From: Ciona savignyi
Lineage: Eukaryota; Chordata; Ascidiacea; Phlebobranchia; Cionidae
Direction of reading: 5' to 3'
Length of the DNA: 64,000 nucleotides
NCBI GenBank assembly: GCA_000149265.1
Contig: CH002902.1
Coordinates: 86,987 to 150,986 of the forward strand
This document shows positions 36,815 to 49,600 of the stretch, one piece after another; the first letter of the stretch is position 1, and each line of letters starts with the position of its first letter. A program made the position numbers and the translations under genes. The notes under the pieces are model-generated. The model worked only from the letters and a program-made list of their open reading frames with translations, searched no databases and had not been told where the DNA came from.

Positions 36815-39800
36815 TATTGTGGCCTACACGTCATTGGTAGAACATCTGTAATTCTATAAACTTTAATTGATACGTTCCTGCATCTAGTCGAAGTAGTGTC
36901 ACACGCACTGAGAGAGTGAGTAAGAAGCATGCTGATCTAAGAGCATACACATGTCCATTTATATAATCCTTCACTTAGACGAAGTACCAAGATCACTCCA
37001 TTGCGTTATTTAGTCATTACGTAATAATAGTAGAGAATGATATTGATATAGATATATTCAGTGTTTAAAGGGTGTAAAAATATTTTTTTTCTAAAAAATA
37101 TTGTATGTGCAAAAGTGTATGATGATGTAAAATTATGCATTTTGGTACGTCGATTGTAATTATGATATTGAAATTATTTTAGGCTGTATTTTAGTGTACA
37201 TTAAGGGTGCCAGGGGTGCAATTTAGACGCCAATGGTGTAGTTTTTAATGCATGAGACCCGTTACTTTACGCCTATCTACTGTGTAACAAGCACACCGAA
37301 AACCCGTTTTGTCCTTTACAATACCACTGGAGGTGGAGGATTTGGCAAGGCGTTGCTCTCCAGTCTAATCAGTATTCGCTGTTCCCCAGCTGTCGAGTTC
37401 TAGAGCACGGATCGTTACCACTTTACCTGCTAGTATGTAGGGGTATGCTAGTTGTTTCTTCGCAATTTTAATAATTTCTATTACCTTCAGCACATCAAAG
37501 TTAGTTTGGACTGTTTAAACCGGCGTTACATAAATGGGATGTAAACTTTTCGAACAAGTGATGAATTCCTGATTGCAACATTCGGCTACAAATACAAGAT
37601 CAAAGTTTTTCTAAAACTGTTTTAAACGAGGTAAGAAATATGATTGTTAAAAGGTAATAAAACGCCATAATAGCAAATACTTTATACATGTTCGCTATAT
37701 ACATTGGGTATTACAACAAAAAGTGCTTATAAATGCTCTGGGTAAAATAATGGTACAAATAAGAATATGATCAGACTTAGGGGACTTCCGTAAAATTTAT
37801 TCGTACAGATTGTTTTTGTTATTTTTTAGTCGTTGTTTTACGGCGATACCTATATATTATTTCAGCCAGCGCGGATATGTTTTCGCTTTTCTATTACTTC
37901 TTTCGTAATAAGCGTATTAGTTCATTGTTATCGAAAGAGAGAAATAAATCGAACAAATTAAACTCTCTTAATTTTAAAATGCGATTTAAATGTCGGCTTA
38001 AAAGACAGATAAATATCGTTTTGCGTATGTACGGATTGACGTTGTTACATGATCTTTTGTATTATAAATAACAAATCAATGAGTTCGTTATGAAGTATTA
38101 AGATTAAACGCGAATATAATACGAGTCGTGTCGAAATAATCCGGAATGTAGTAGCAATACGGTATAGGGCTAGGCTGTTTAGTCAGGCAAACGTAGATGA
38201 ACCGTTAGCTGCTCGAAATCGCATTTTACATTGAGTACCCGGAACCGGTGAGTATTCGTATACATCACCGGTATATGGTGAATTATTTTACGAATTCGCT
38301 GGTATTTTTGTGATTATATTCAATCGCACATTTTGATTGAGCAAAAAATAGAATTCAGTCATTAAGCTCCAATATACACCACCATTGGATCGGATCATAC
38401 ATGTGATCACAGAGCGTTGTCCGGTGAGTGGCCTATATTAGAAAGCATGCAATCTACATTTTGCGGTGCTGTGCTTTCAGATCGGTAGCTTTGGAGGGCT
38501 CGTATAATGTCGGGTTGTCGGCGTTTCACACCTGTACCGCAATAAAACGTGGACGGCTGGCCAGGCGAGTCAGCCGCATTTAATTGTACAGCGCGCTATC
38601 TGCTGATTAATTTCAGCATAATTGTAAGTCGGACACAGGTTGAAAGGATGTACAGTTATTTGTCTCAGTGACGTTTTCCCAGCAGGCCAAGGCGCCACGA
38701 CGTTGTTGTTTAACTGCTTGTTTATTTCTGCAATTATACAGAGGTTTCTTTTAAAGCTTTAAGTAGCCTTTTACGTCAGCTAATTCAGCAATTATACGCC
38801 GTTTTTGTGCAATTATGAATAGTTTTGAATTACGTCATTTTAGGTCGGGCAAAAGTATATTGGGACAAAAAAGTTTTCAAATCACTGTTCTGAAAATTAA
38901 GATGAGAAGACAAATAATTTAGTCATGAAACTATAGAAAGTTAGTTTAATTTGTTGGCTGCAAATATGTTATTTTAGGCTCCTTCTTTAGAATGGCTGCA
39001 CAAATATTTTAGTTATGATTCTATTAAAAAGTTAGGTTAATATGCTGGATGCAAATATGCCATCCAGACTTTTGCAATAGCGTTATTAGTAATCAGGAAT
39101 GCCTATACCAAATCTATATGCGGTACTCGTTGTGATTTTAACCGCAATTAAAAAGTCACCCATGGTATTATTACATGAAGATTAAAATGTACGACAGAGC
39201 AACAAGCCTAATTTGACCTTGAGTTGTAAATGGGTCCATATTACCATGCAGACATTGAACGTTCTAATTTAAACGACTTTATTCGTTGAACGGTGGCAAA
39301 GCAGTAAATGTATGATTTACGATTAACGGCTGAGGGCAATCTACTGGCGATTTGGGCAGTTCTATACTAAACAAAAACCCCATAAAGCAATATAATTTAA
39401 GAAGGTACATATAGATTTAAACTTGTCACCTGTAAAATATTACTTAAAATGTATAAGGAAATGTGTGTGTGTGTGAACACAATGTTATACCAAATGGACA
39501 GTTTCTGTACACTGGATTTTGTATAAATAGAATAGATTGACCTAATTACATAATGTGGTATGTCTGTTCAGCTGTAACCCAACGTGCAATTTATCATGCA
39601 AGTTTGCCTCTTCCCATGCCCCCTTGTTATGCATAATAATCGTCCGCATTGTTGCAAACTCTGGCCATTGTTCTTGCTCGCTCCAAGCACTGCGTCTCGC
39701 TGCGTGATGACGTCACTAGAGGATCGATGTTTATTGGCGGGTCGTAATAACATGAACGACGATGATTGGCGAGTCACACAGCGAATTCCCGACCAAAAAA

Positions 39801-40640
39801 GATAGTGTCTGAATGCCAAAGTTGCAAAGCCCTGCAAGAGTGACAGACGCAGCTAAGTTTGTCTTCAGTAGTTGGTCGATGGTTACTGTAGTTTCAGAAT
39901 AGCAACATGATCGTAAGGAAAGCAAAAACCCGTACATGTAACCATGATTGCCTTACTGAGTGGTAGGTAGGTTACCAGATTCACAAAGGGTGGGTAAACG
40001 CGATGAGACTAAAATGGTTACAATTTGCCATCGACTTGGACATATTTATCTCTTGCGAATTCAGTTTAGTTGTTTGCTCATTAGTTGTGCATTCTCCGAA
40101 AGAGCACTCACTTTTACTACTCTTGGTTATTGAAAAGTTATAAAATTAACTTACCCCAATTTCACTTTCGAACTGAGGTCTAAACATAAAATACAGCGCG
40201 TAAATAACAGCAATAAAAATAGAAGTAGAGATGTCGGACTTAGACGTAATAACTAGCCGTCGTTGTATTAAATTTTCAAGACAGGGAATGTCGGACTATT
40301 TATGGTGGGCTGTTCGATCGTTTAGAATAGTGTGGTCTAATTACCGGAATATCTTCATAGAAGATGATAGCAGTCGCAGGAGATGCTTATGGGTAACGTT
40401 GTCAGTTGACCGAGTATACGCGCAGTCGTTACTGTCACTTGCTAGCATGGGTTATTTTTATAGAATTAAAGTTAAACCTACGCAGAAAAATGTCCCAAAA
40501 GATTCGTGTTAAAATAAACGATACTTCGCCAACCAGATGATTGTTACATTTACAGCAGATTTTAAGTAGTCTGAACATCTATAGGCCATTTTAATAACTT
40601 AGAAATCTAGTTGTAAGTATTATCATCCCATATTTTGTAG
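36815..40640. other. intergenic region 5' of the FN3/ZP gene
   Basis: AT-rich, mostly featureless. It contains a diverged direct duplication: about 58 bases at 38911-38968 repeated at 39001-39059, both starting caaatatt/aattt and ending gcaaatatg. A 93-codon open frame at 40231-40512 is followed at once by AATAAA (40513-40518) but has no recognisable motif. Confidence 0.4.
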
Positions 40641-40647
40641 GGCCGAG

Positions 40648-43600
40648 ATGACGATTAGATTGTGGGTTAAAGGTATAATATTCGGCTGTCTCGTGCCGCT
40701 GCTTTCAGCCTTGGGTAAGTCCAACATACATATTATGGTTGATATATACATATATCGTAAACAAATACTCTAATAATAAATTACATCAATTTCATAATAA
40801 ATTACATCAATTTCACAAATAATGTAGTAATTATTTGTGATTGGTCGAATATGAATACTAGCTTTTGAAAGAAATTGTTTATAATAAATTATTGAAGTTT
40901 TATTACGATAAAGACGAAAATATGTTACAATTCTTTTTTTAAGAGAGTATTTGAATAAATTTTCTTGACATGATTTTTAAATTGTATTAAAATAAACTGC
41001 CTAATTTTTGCAAAAAAAAGACGAAGCCAGATTAAAAGGTTTGATTTTTGTGGAAATTTTAGTGTACATATCTCTCCATTCTTTTTTTAATAATCTGCAC
41101 TGGCCCGGTTGCTGGCATTGCTAATTAAAAACGATGATACGACTTAACAAAAACGTCAAAGAGACCAATTTTAATCAATGTCAATTTTCTGCTGAACACC
41201 CCATAATCCACTAACGTTGTATTTATAGAGGCCCCAGTGGATATAGGATCGGTAGACATCTCCACACACAGTATGACCGTTATGTGGAGAAATTCAGACG
41301 GAGAGGCAAGGTGGTTTGAGGCGACCATTTCACCCTTAAACGACGGGGAAACCACCCAAGGGATCAAGGTGGGTAATAGAACATGGAAAACAATTTTTGA
41401 AGTAATTTTACGGCATTCACGCTTTTACACATGCAGGTTTTATTTAACAGTTAAGTATGTTATTTATTGGGACATTTCAAAAACACACATTATTTAATCC
41501 GCATCTGGCCTTCTCAAATTTGGTCATTATAGCGTGTGGAAGGAGTTAAGCAATGTTTACTGGAAGTGAGTTATATATTTGCATGGCTGCTTACGGGCAG
41601 TTTGCTTGCGTAGCAAATCTAAACAACGACTAAACGTTTTATGTTGTCCTGTGCCCCCTTTTTGTTTTTGTTGTGGCTTAATTACAAAGTGAATGTCAAC
41701 GATAACGCTTGGATTTGCCCCCGGCTAAAATTGCACCCGCCATTTGCGAGTTTACGCGATATAACGTTACACAGATTTTAATCCCGGCTCGTTTTTGTTG
41801 CCGGCATTGTTTGCGGTAGAAAATTGCATCCGAAAATTTGTTATGAAATATTTTGAGGTCAAGTTACACAACGCTGAACCGATGTGCTGTAGTCTCACGA
41901 CGATACGTCATGCTGATAATTCTTTTGACCTTGTTGTAAGCAGGTCTTCAAAATGCTTCGTGAAAAATCGAATAATTTTTTATGATCTGTTGAAATATTT
42001 TTAGATAGCCGATTGTCGAATAGTTGAAACAAATGTTTCAGCAAAAATCACATTTTATCTAAGCCAAAAAACGTGTTGGGCAAAACCTGCTTAACTTCCT
42101 AAAGGATTTGGATAAATTTTATTTGTTATTTTCAGTACGATTTTAAAATTAGTTAAAACCGTTTTTAGCATTCGTGAACTATACAGTTAATCCAATTTTA
42201 ATTTGGCAATTCGTATAATAAGATCAATCTTTTGTTACCCAGTATATCAACGTGAGCGTGGTCACGTGGGTGGATCTCGTTCCAGGGAAAAATTATACGA
42301 TTTCTGTGGTGGCTATCTCGGAAAATGGTCGTATAAGTCCAGCAGCAGAAAGTGTAATAACAACAAGTAAGTAGATTTTGACGTATCGAATTGTTTCGAA
42401 GTTAAACAAAATCCTAAATGTGACGGTTTAAATGGTGCTCTGTGCGACAATTTAGAATCGAACGAAACTAAACTTTTAAATGGACATTCTCAAACATTGT
42501 TAACAAGGTTTTATTCTTTGTTTAATGGTTTAAAAACAATATTAGAACAATCAACAAGACGGACAAAACATAATTTCAAAGTGTCCTGTTCTGCCGTGCC
42601 TGGTTAGCTTTGTTTGGCTGTTTTCTCAGTTATCCTAATACTAATAGCAATTCCGTTTATTGTACACCGAAGAAACTAACATTTGTGCCTTCTCCTTAGG
42701 ACCCATGCCCACTTACCGGATCCGTCTTTCCAAATTCGTGAACCCAGTTTTAGCCGAGTACAGTCTCGGCACTAATCGAACCATGATGTTTCCCGTCTAT
42801 GGAGCGGTGGTTTTTTGGGAGGGTCCCGAAACGGGGTATTACGACGGCTACGAACTGACGGTAAATCCGCCCCACGGGGTCGTCCGGTTACCCATGTTGT
42901 TGAAAGGTGAGGACGATTANNNNNNNNNNNNNNNNNNNNNNNNNNNNNNNNNNNNNNNNNNNNNNNNNNNNNNNNNNNNNNNNNNNNNNNNNNNNNNNNN
43001 NNNNNNNNNNNNNNNNNNNNNNNNNNNNNNNNNNNNNNNNNNNNNNNNNNNNNNNNNNNNNNNNNNNNNNNNNNNNNNNNNNNNNNNNNNNNNNNNNNNN
43101 NNNNNNNNNNNNNNNNNNNNNNNNNNNNNNNNNNNNNNNNNNNNNNNNNNNNNNNNNNNNNNNNNNNNNNNNNNNNNNNNNNNNNNNNNNNNNNNNNNNN
43201 NNNNNNNNNNNNNNNNNNNNNNNNNNNNNNNNNNNNNNNNNNNNNNNNNNNNNNNNNNNNNNNNNNNNNNNNNNNNNNNNNNNNNNNNNNNNNNNNNNNN
43301 NNNNNNNNNNNNNNNNNNNNNNNNNNNNNNNNNNNNNNNNNNNNNNNNNNNNNNNNNNNNNNNNNNNNNNNNNNNNNNNNNNNNNNNNNNNNNNNNNNNN
43401 NNNNNNAACATGCGATTGTGACAATGAAAATAACGACTTTAACATTTATGTGCCGTGTCATGCATAGGATTATTATACGCACACATATTGATGTTTAAGA
43501 TGGAGATGTCTAAGAAGGATGCTAATTTCAAACAACACCTAAACATAACAATAATATTTACCTAAGATTACTAGCATTATACGTAAGATACCCACAAAAA

Positions 43601-46600
43601 TAATAATTATGCAATACGTCACATAACTCTTAGACTACTGTATTTTCTACCGGAAAACACGACACTGAAATTTCAGTAATAAAGCATGGTAATTACATAA
43701 TAATTCCTACTTAAATGAAAGTTGTACACTTAAGAGTCTTAAACTCTTAATTGACCCTAAAGGAATGTTTTTCCTATGTCTTGTGTGTACAAAACATTGT
43801 ACTTTTCACACATGCATTTCGTTTTTATATCATAACAAGGGCGTATTAATATTTATATATCTTGAGACGAATAAGCAGTTAAGTAATACAGTAGGATTGC
43901 CTTCTAATACCAAGTAAGCCAAGAATATTGTTAAATTAAACGTTGCAGTTTTCCGAGCGCTTTAAATTTTTAATAGAAACATTAGAGCGACGTTTTCTAG
44001 TGTATTAGAAGCCTGGTCGTGATACCTTATTTAACTACATGCTTTAAGCCGTTGCAACGTTGTGTTTATTGTTCGTTTATGAAAGCGTTTTTGCTGCATA
44101 TAATTACGGACCGGATTTTCACGGCAACAATTATGCGACTACGTCATCTTGTGACGTCAGCCGGTGCTCAAAATCTGAGCACGGTCAAGTGAAGGTTGTT
44201 AATTATACGAAATAACGTAGAGTGACGCTCAAATGCGTGCCTTTGAAAGGCAAGGTGACATTTCCATACCACGTAGAGACATATATGGTGTTGGCTTTGA
44301 ATTGCAACTTCTAATTTGGCTCCCGATTTTAAGAATCAATTTAACTTCGGAATAGAGTATTAAATTAGTTATTACACCGTGCTACTCTGCGATTATTGCG
44401 AACAAAACTAAAAGTGAAATGGGACAAAAGAAATTGCTTACTAAAGCAAAATTAGGGACATAATGGTGATATTTAAGATTGGCATTAGAATTGAGGTTGG
44501 ACTTAAGATATCGTCGTTTTCATGTTTAATTTTCCAACTTCCCTTATTTCGTATTTCCATCATTTCGTATATGCACCATCATAACAGAATAACACCGCAG
44601 TTTAATTATTTACCATTACTTTGTTTTTATAAACCAGGCTGTGTGCTACCCTTGTTTATCGAAATAACAAGATCTCATCAATATTTACAGCCGCCACCCC
44701 GATCCCGCAAACTCTACAGAAGCGTCGAATTGTGTGGGATCTGGTACCCGGCGTTTTGTACGAGTTCACCGTTCGTACTCGCAGCAACAATGTACTCAGC
44801 GATTCCAGCAGTGTCAGCGACAGAATGCGTGAGTTTCAATTTACCCGGCATGCTCATACCACAAATGTAATGTGGAGATTTAATATGTGTAATCTTTCTA
44901 TTGTTTTAATTTATGTTAACCGTTTTTAAGTAACATATGTTTTATTTAACAGAATGGGATATAAGAATCGTATAAGTAGGAGTAAGAAAGAATAAAATTT
45001 TGTTAAAACGAGTTGTCTTTCAAAAATCTTTTTTTTTCCTATTTCACTTTTTTCACTCAGTGTAATTACAAGTATAGAATACATTACCTTTTTACTAGAC
45101 TTTTTTTCGCTTTTGTGGCATTCGGTTTTACACTATGACAAAATTGTAACATGCCATATCACACTCTTTATTTTTTTAAATACAGTACATGCAATCGTGA
45201 TAGGCATCAACGAATGGTTGCCCGAAAACCGATTCCATATACCGCACCCTTTATAAAAAAAAACGGCCTGTGGCTGTGGTCGAAAACAGTTATTGTTTCA
45301 AAAATTTTAATGCAGCTTTATAGAGTTGATTATACAAAATACCCTGCTTATTCTACAGCTCCTGAAATACCTGCCGCCATACGAATCGACAGCATAACTC
45401 CGACCACAGCCAATCTGTCGTGGAACGAACCGCACCGAGGAATTTTAGACGGTTTTGTGGTCGAAGTTGATCCGGTAGAGGGCGGCATTGAGAGGCCGTT
45501 GACGTCATCGCAAAAGAACAGACACTTATATGGACTAACTCCAGGTGGAACCAGTTTTTACATTTCATGACAAAACAAACTGGATTTCAATAAAATGATT
45601 ATCATATTTGGATTCTGTTACATTAATATCTGTGGAAATCGCTTTGTCGCATGCACAAAGAATGTTGCAATGTGGCCAAGTTTTTTTTACGGTTAAGATG
45701 GGATGCTAGTGTGTATCCTGGATGTGGGAAAACTAGGAAATTTCAATATGTCCGCGTATTTCCGGTAAACGCCTTGCCTAGAGGACACATCATTAAGAAC
45801 GTCATGAAACCTGGCACACTTGACGGGTAATTATTCATTCCAGGCACCAGGTATTTAGTCGAAGTGTACAGCACCTCGTTTGGTATACTGAGTTTCAACC
45901 CACGGTCTCGTTCAATTGACGTTCCACCAATGCCACCAGTTGAACCTGTGGTGCCAAGCAACTTGCAGGAACACTCAGTCACACTCTCGTGGCAAGTTCC
46001 GGTGGGAAGGGTGGAATACTACGAGGTAAGGAACGTATAGGTGAAGCGTTTTTTTGCCTGTACACGGGTAAACACGGGAGGCGAAAACGATATTTAAGGA
46101 TTTAATCGCGGTTATCGCCGAAACGAAAAGCGTAAAATATATTTAGGTGGTACAAAGTTTTTTGACACTTTATTTTAGTACGACATGGGAACGCACACAA
46201 GATTAAATGATTATACACTGCTGAAAGACATAAACAGGCCAAACCATTACAAACTTATCTTTCTTATCAGGACGGACACGTTAATATTATGTGGTACACA
46301 TTTGAGTATAGGCCGTTTGATGCGATAAAGCAGGCCTGATAACAAGTTTTTTAGCAAAATAATAGTTTGGTTGTTATTTCGACAATTTTGCTGTTTGACG
46401 TTGTATGCGGCATCAAATATCTGTCCAAGTATTGTAATATAGTAGTGCCTGTTAAAATTTCCCAATGTTGCGCATTTTAATGTTACTTTGCTGCATAAAA
46501 GTTATACCACGGAAGCTGGTAAAAGTATTAATTATTTAAGCGCTCCGATAAATATTGCATGCCAAACGATGTGTTCTCCATTTCGGCTATTTGTAATTTA

Positions 46601-49600
46601 AAAACTTACTGCAGCTTAACGTTACTATGGCATTAAACACTTTCTTAATTTGGAAAATGGCCTTATTGCGAAATTCAGTAAAATTCCTAAATAATTTAGT
46701 AAGTTACTTACTACCCAGGTGGTTTATTATCCGACGCTACGCGACTTTGGGCGATTACGTCACCGAATCTACGATCCGGTAGTAACTTTAACGAACCTCC
46801 AACCCAACACTCAGTATTCTCTGATCCTGTATTCCGTAAGCAACCTGGTGTTTAGTCAACCATTGCTGGCTACTGTATGGACAGGCAAGTTCATTTTTGG
46901 CACACTAGCATAAATATTCATTTTATAATAGAGTTGGAAATGAAACTCGTACATGGGAAAATAAAACATATGTGTATTTAGATCGTAAGGTCGAGTAGAT
47001 ACCCATACAGGTTATAGTCCAATACATATTATAGGTTTGTTCATCACATTCGCCATTTGTTTGACAAATGGCATATTTTCAAGCTAATAAATGGACGTTG
47101 TTTTGATCTCTATCCCAGAGGTCCCCAACATTTATAAGTTTACGGTACCCGACCCAAGCGATAGAATGGTATATTTATGTTTACCGCCAAAATGACAGAA
47201 CACGTTATTATAAGGGAAAAAGGTATCACAAATTTCGGTGACCAATAGTAAAAATTTTGACAATTTACAGGAGGAAATACAACAACTGTGACACCTCGAA
47301 CAACATTATTTTCTACAGGTATTTATGAAAACAGTGTATGCATGCCACTACGTACAACCCTTGTCCATTTATTTACGTACTTATTTATACTAAACCCCAA
47401 CCTATGGTAGACCCCAAACACAGTATTCAATCTAAGGTTGCAAAGATTCTAATTCTTAGTGTTCTACAGCACCGGATCTAATAACAGCTAAAGACACGGA
47501 AATCGACGAAGGAGGCGACAGTCTAAACTCTAAAACAGAAGCAACTCCAAACGAGGTATTTTAGGATGGGATAGCCTAAACCGTGACATACGGACACTAT
47601 AGCCACGCTTATTCTCGTTGGCGGAAAAATAATGGCAACATTCCTGGTCTACAGTTAATGCATTCAGGCAACAACCCAAACAATCAAAACCGAGTTGGCC
47701 AGAGATACCAAAGGAAATTATTTCATATCTTCAGATTAACTCGTTCATTTAGTATTACGCTGGCACTTTCTATGTGACTATAGTTTTGACAACCGTTCTT
47801 AACCGCTACACTACATATTTCCTATCGGACATATAATAAATGTTTTGTGCATATTTTTATTCTTTTCATTATTTTTAGATTCCAACAACACACCAGTCCC
47901 TAATCAACCGAATAAAATCAGGTAATGTGTTTATGATGTACGGACACATTTAAATGTGTTGTAACTTTAACGTTGCATGTTGCAATAAGCGTTATATGAT
48001 CTAACGAGCTGCTTTATGTTGTTTGCATGTGCGTCAGAAGTTACAACAGCAAAGCCTCAAGTAAACACAGTCGCAATTGGAAAGACTCTTCCTCCACATT
48101 ACTCAATCCCGAACGTCGAAGTTACGGTTAAACCTTTTCCGAGCACGCCGTATTTCCCTGGTCGAGTCACAACGAATCCTTCACAAACTACTGGGTGGGA
48201 CAAAACAACAAGATCTAATATGATAAACTCCCAAGAAATGACTGCTGCTGCTGTACCAACGAATTATATTGGTCTGTTACCAACAATACCGACTAAAGTG
48301 ATCACAAGGTCTTCCACAACATACAAACCATCATCAACGACTAAAGATCATTTAACTACATCGTCCACAGTATCCATACCAACAACAACACAGAGCGTTT
48401 CAATTAGTTTAACTACCACGTCTATGCCATTGCCCACACAAGACCCTGTTATCGGGTCGTCCACGGTATTTAAACCATTACCAACAAAATATCCTTATCC
48501 TAGATCCACTACAGCAAACAAACTTTTAACAAAACACCCTTTCTCCGAAACAACTGCTGCTGGACCGGAAAAATTGGAAGAAACGACTACTACACTTTTA
48601 TTTACTTCTACCACAAACAAAGCAATGGTTGATGTAGGTAAAACAAGTGCATCAGTACCAAAGCCACGAGATCAGTCGAATGAGGAAGACAATAAAGGTT
48701 TGGCTGAGACTACTACGGTTACTCCATTGGGGCAAACTACAACATTAAAGTTACCAGTTGATCTTACAACAATTTCTGACTCTACAACTAAAAACCCTAT
48801 GATTGGGGGTAAAACGACAACACCGGTTTTGACAAAAGTATCACCGCCAAGAAAAGATGTACCGTCCACTACAGTAATTATTCCAGATGAATACTCTTCA
48901 GTTGTTCCAACAATTAAAGAAAATGGCTCAACAACAACTTTTCAACTGGTACAAAATAATTCGACTTCAACCCCAAAACCCAATCAATTTGGCATATCCA
49001 CAAAGGTTTCCTCGACGGATGGATACAATGTCGACACTCAAACAACATCAGCAACGGAAATATCTTCCTTATCAACCCTGTCTTCTAACGTAAATAAAGG
49101 CATTTTATCAACAAGTACTTCAGCGACAGTTGAACCCATTTCGTCAGCGATTTCTACGTCAAAAGATTCTCTGTCTCGAGAATCTATTACTTTTTCATCG
49201 ACATCCAAAGAAACTGGTAATACTGTCTCGTCATCTATTACGGATCATACAAATAAAATTACAACTACATTTAAGCAAGAAGAATCCGATTTAACAACTA
49301 AGGAGTCCCATACATTGGAACCTGATTTATCGACTAAGTCATTGATATCAGGTGAAAATGAATCAACATCAAAGCTTTCGATATCAACCACTAAGCCAAG
49401 TGACTCGGTGTCACCATCAATGGCCACAGTTTCAATGTCATCAATTACCTTACCAACGGAAACTAATGCAACAAGTTTATCTTCAATGGCAGAAGAATTC
49501 GTTTCAACGCTAACAACTGCTAAATTGGTTGAATCTGAACTCACAACACAGTCCACTAATACGGATGGTTATATTTCATTTACAACACCTTCTTCTCTTT

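Noticed and set aside
42660-43482. Long open frames of more than 150 codons across the N region
   Set aside because: They arise only because undetermined bases contain no stop codons. The real coding part there is the FN3 exon at 42700-42906.
47119-47160. Possible hAT end (cagaggtccccaac) in a gene intron
   Set aside because: The left end looks like a known type of MITE terminus, but no matching right end or target duplication could be found nearby.
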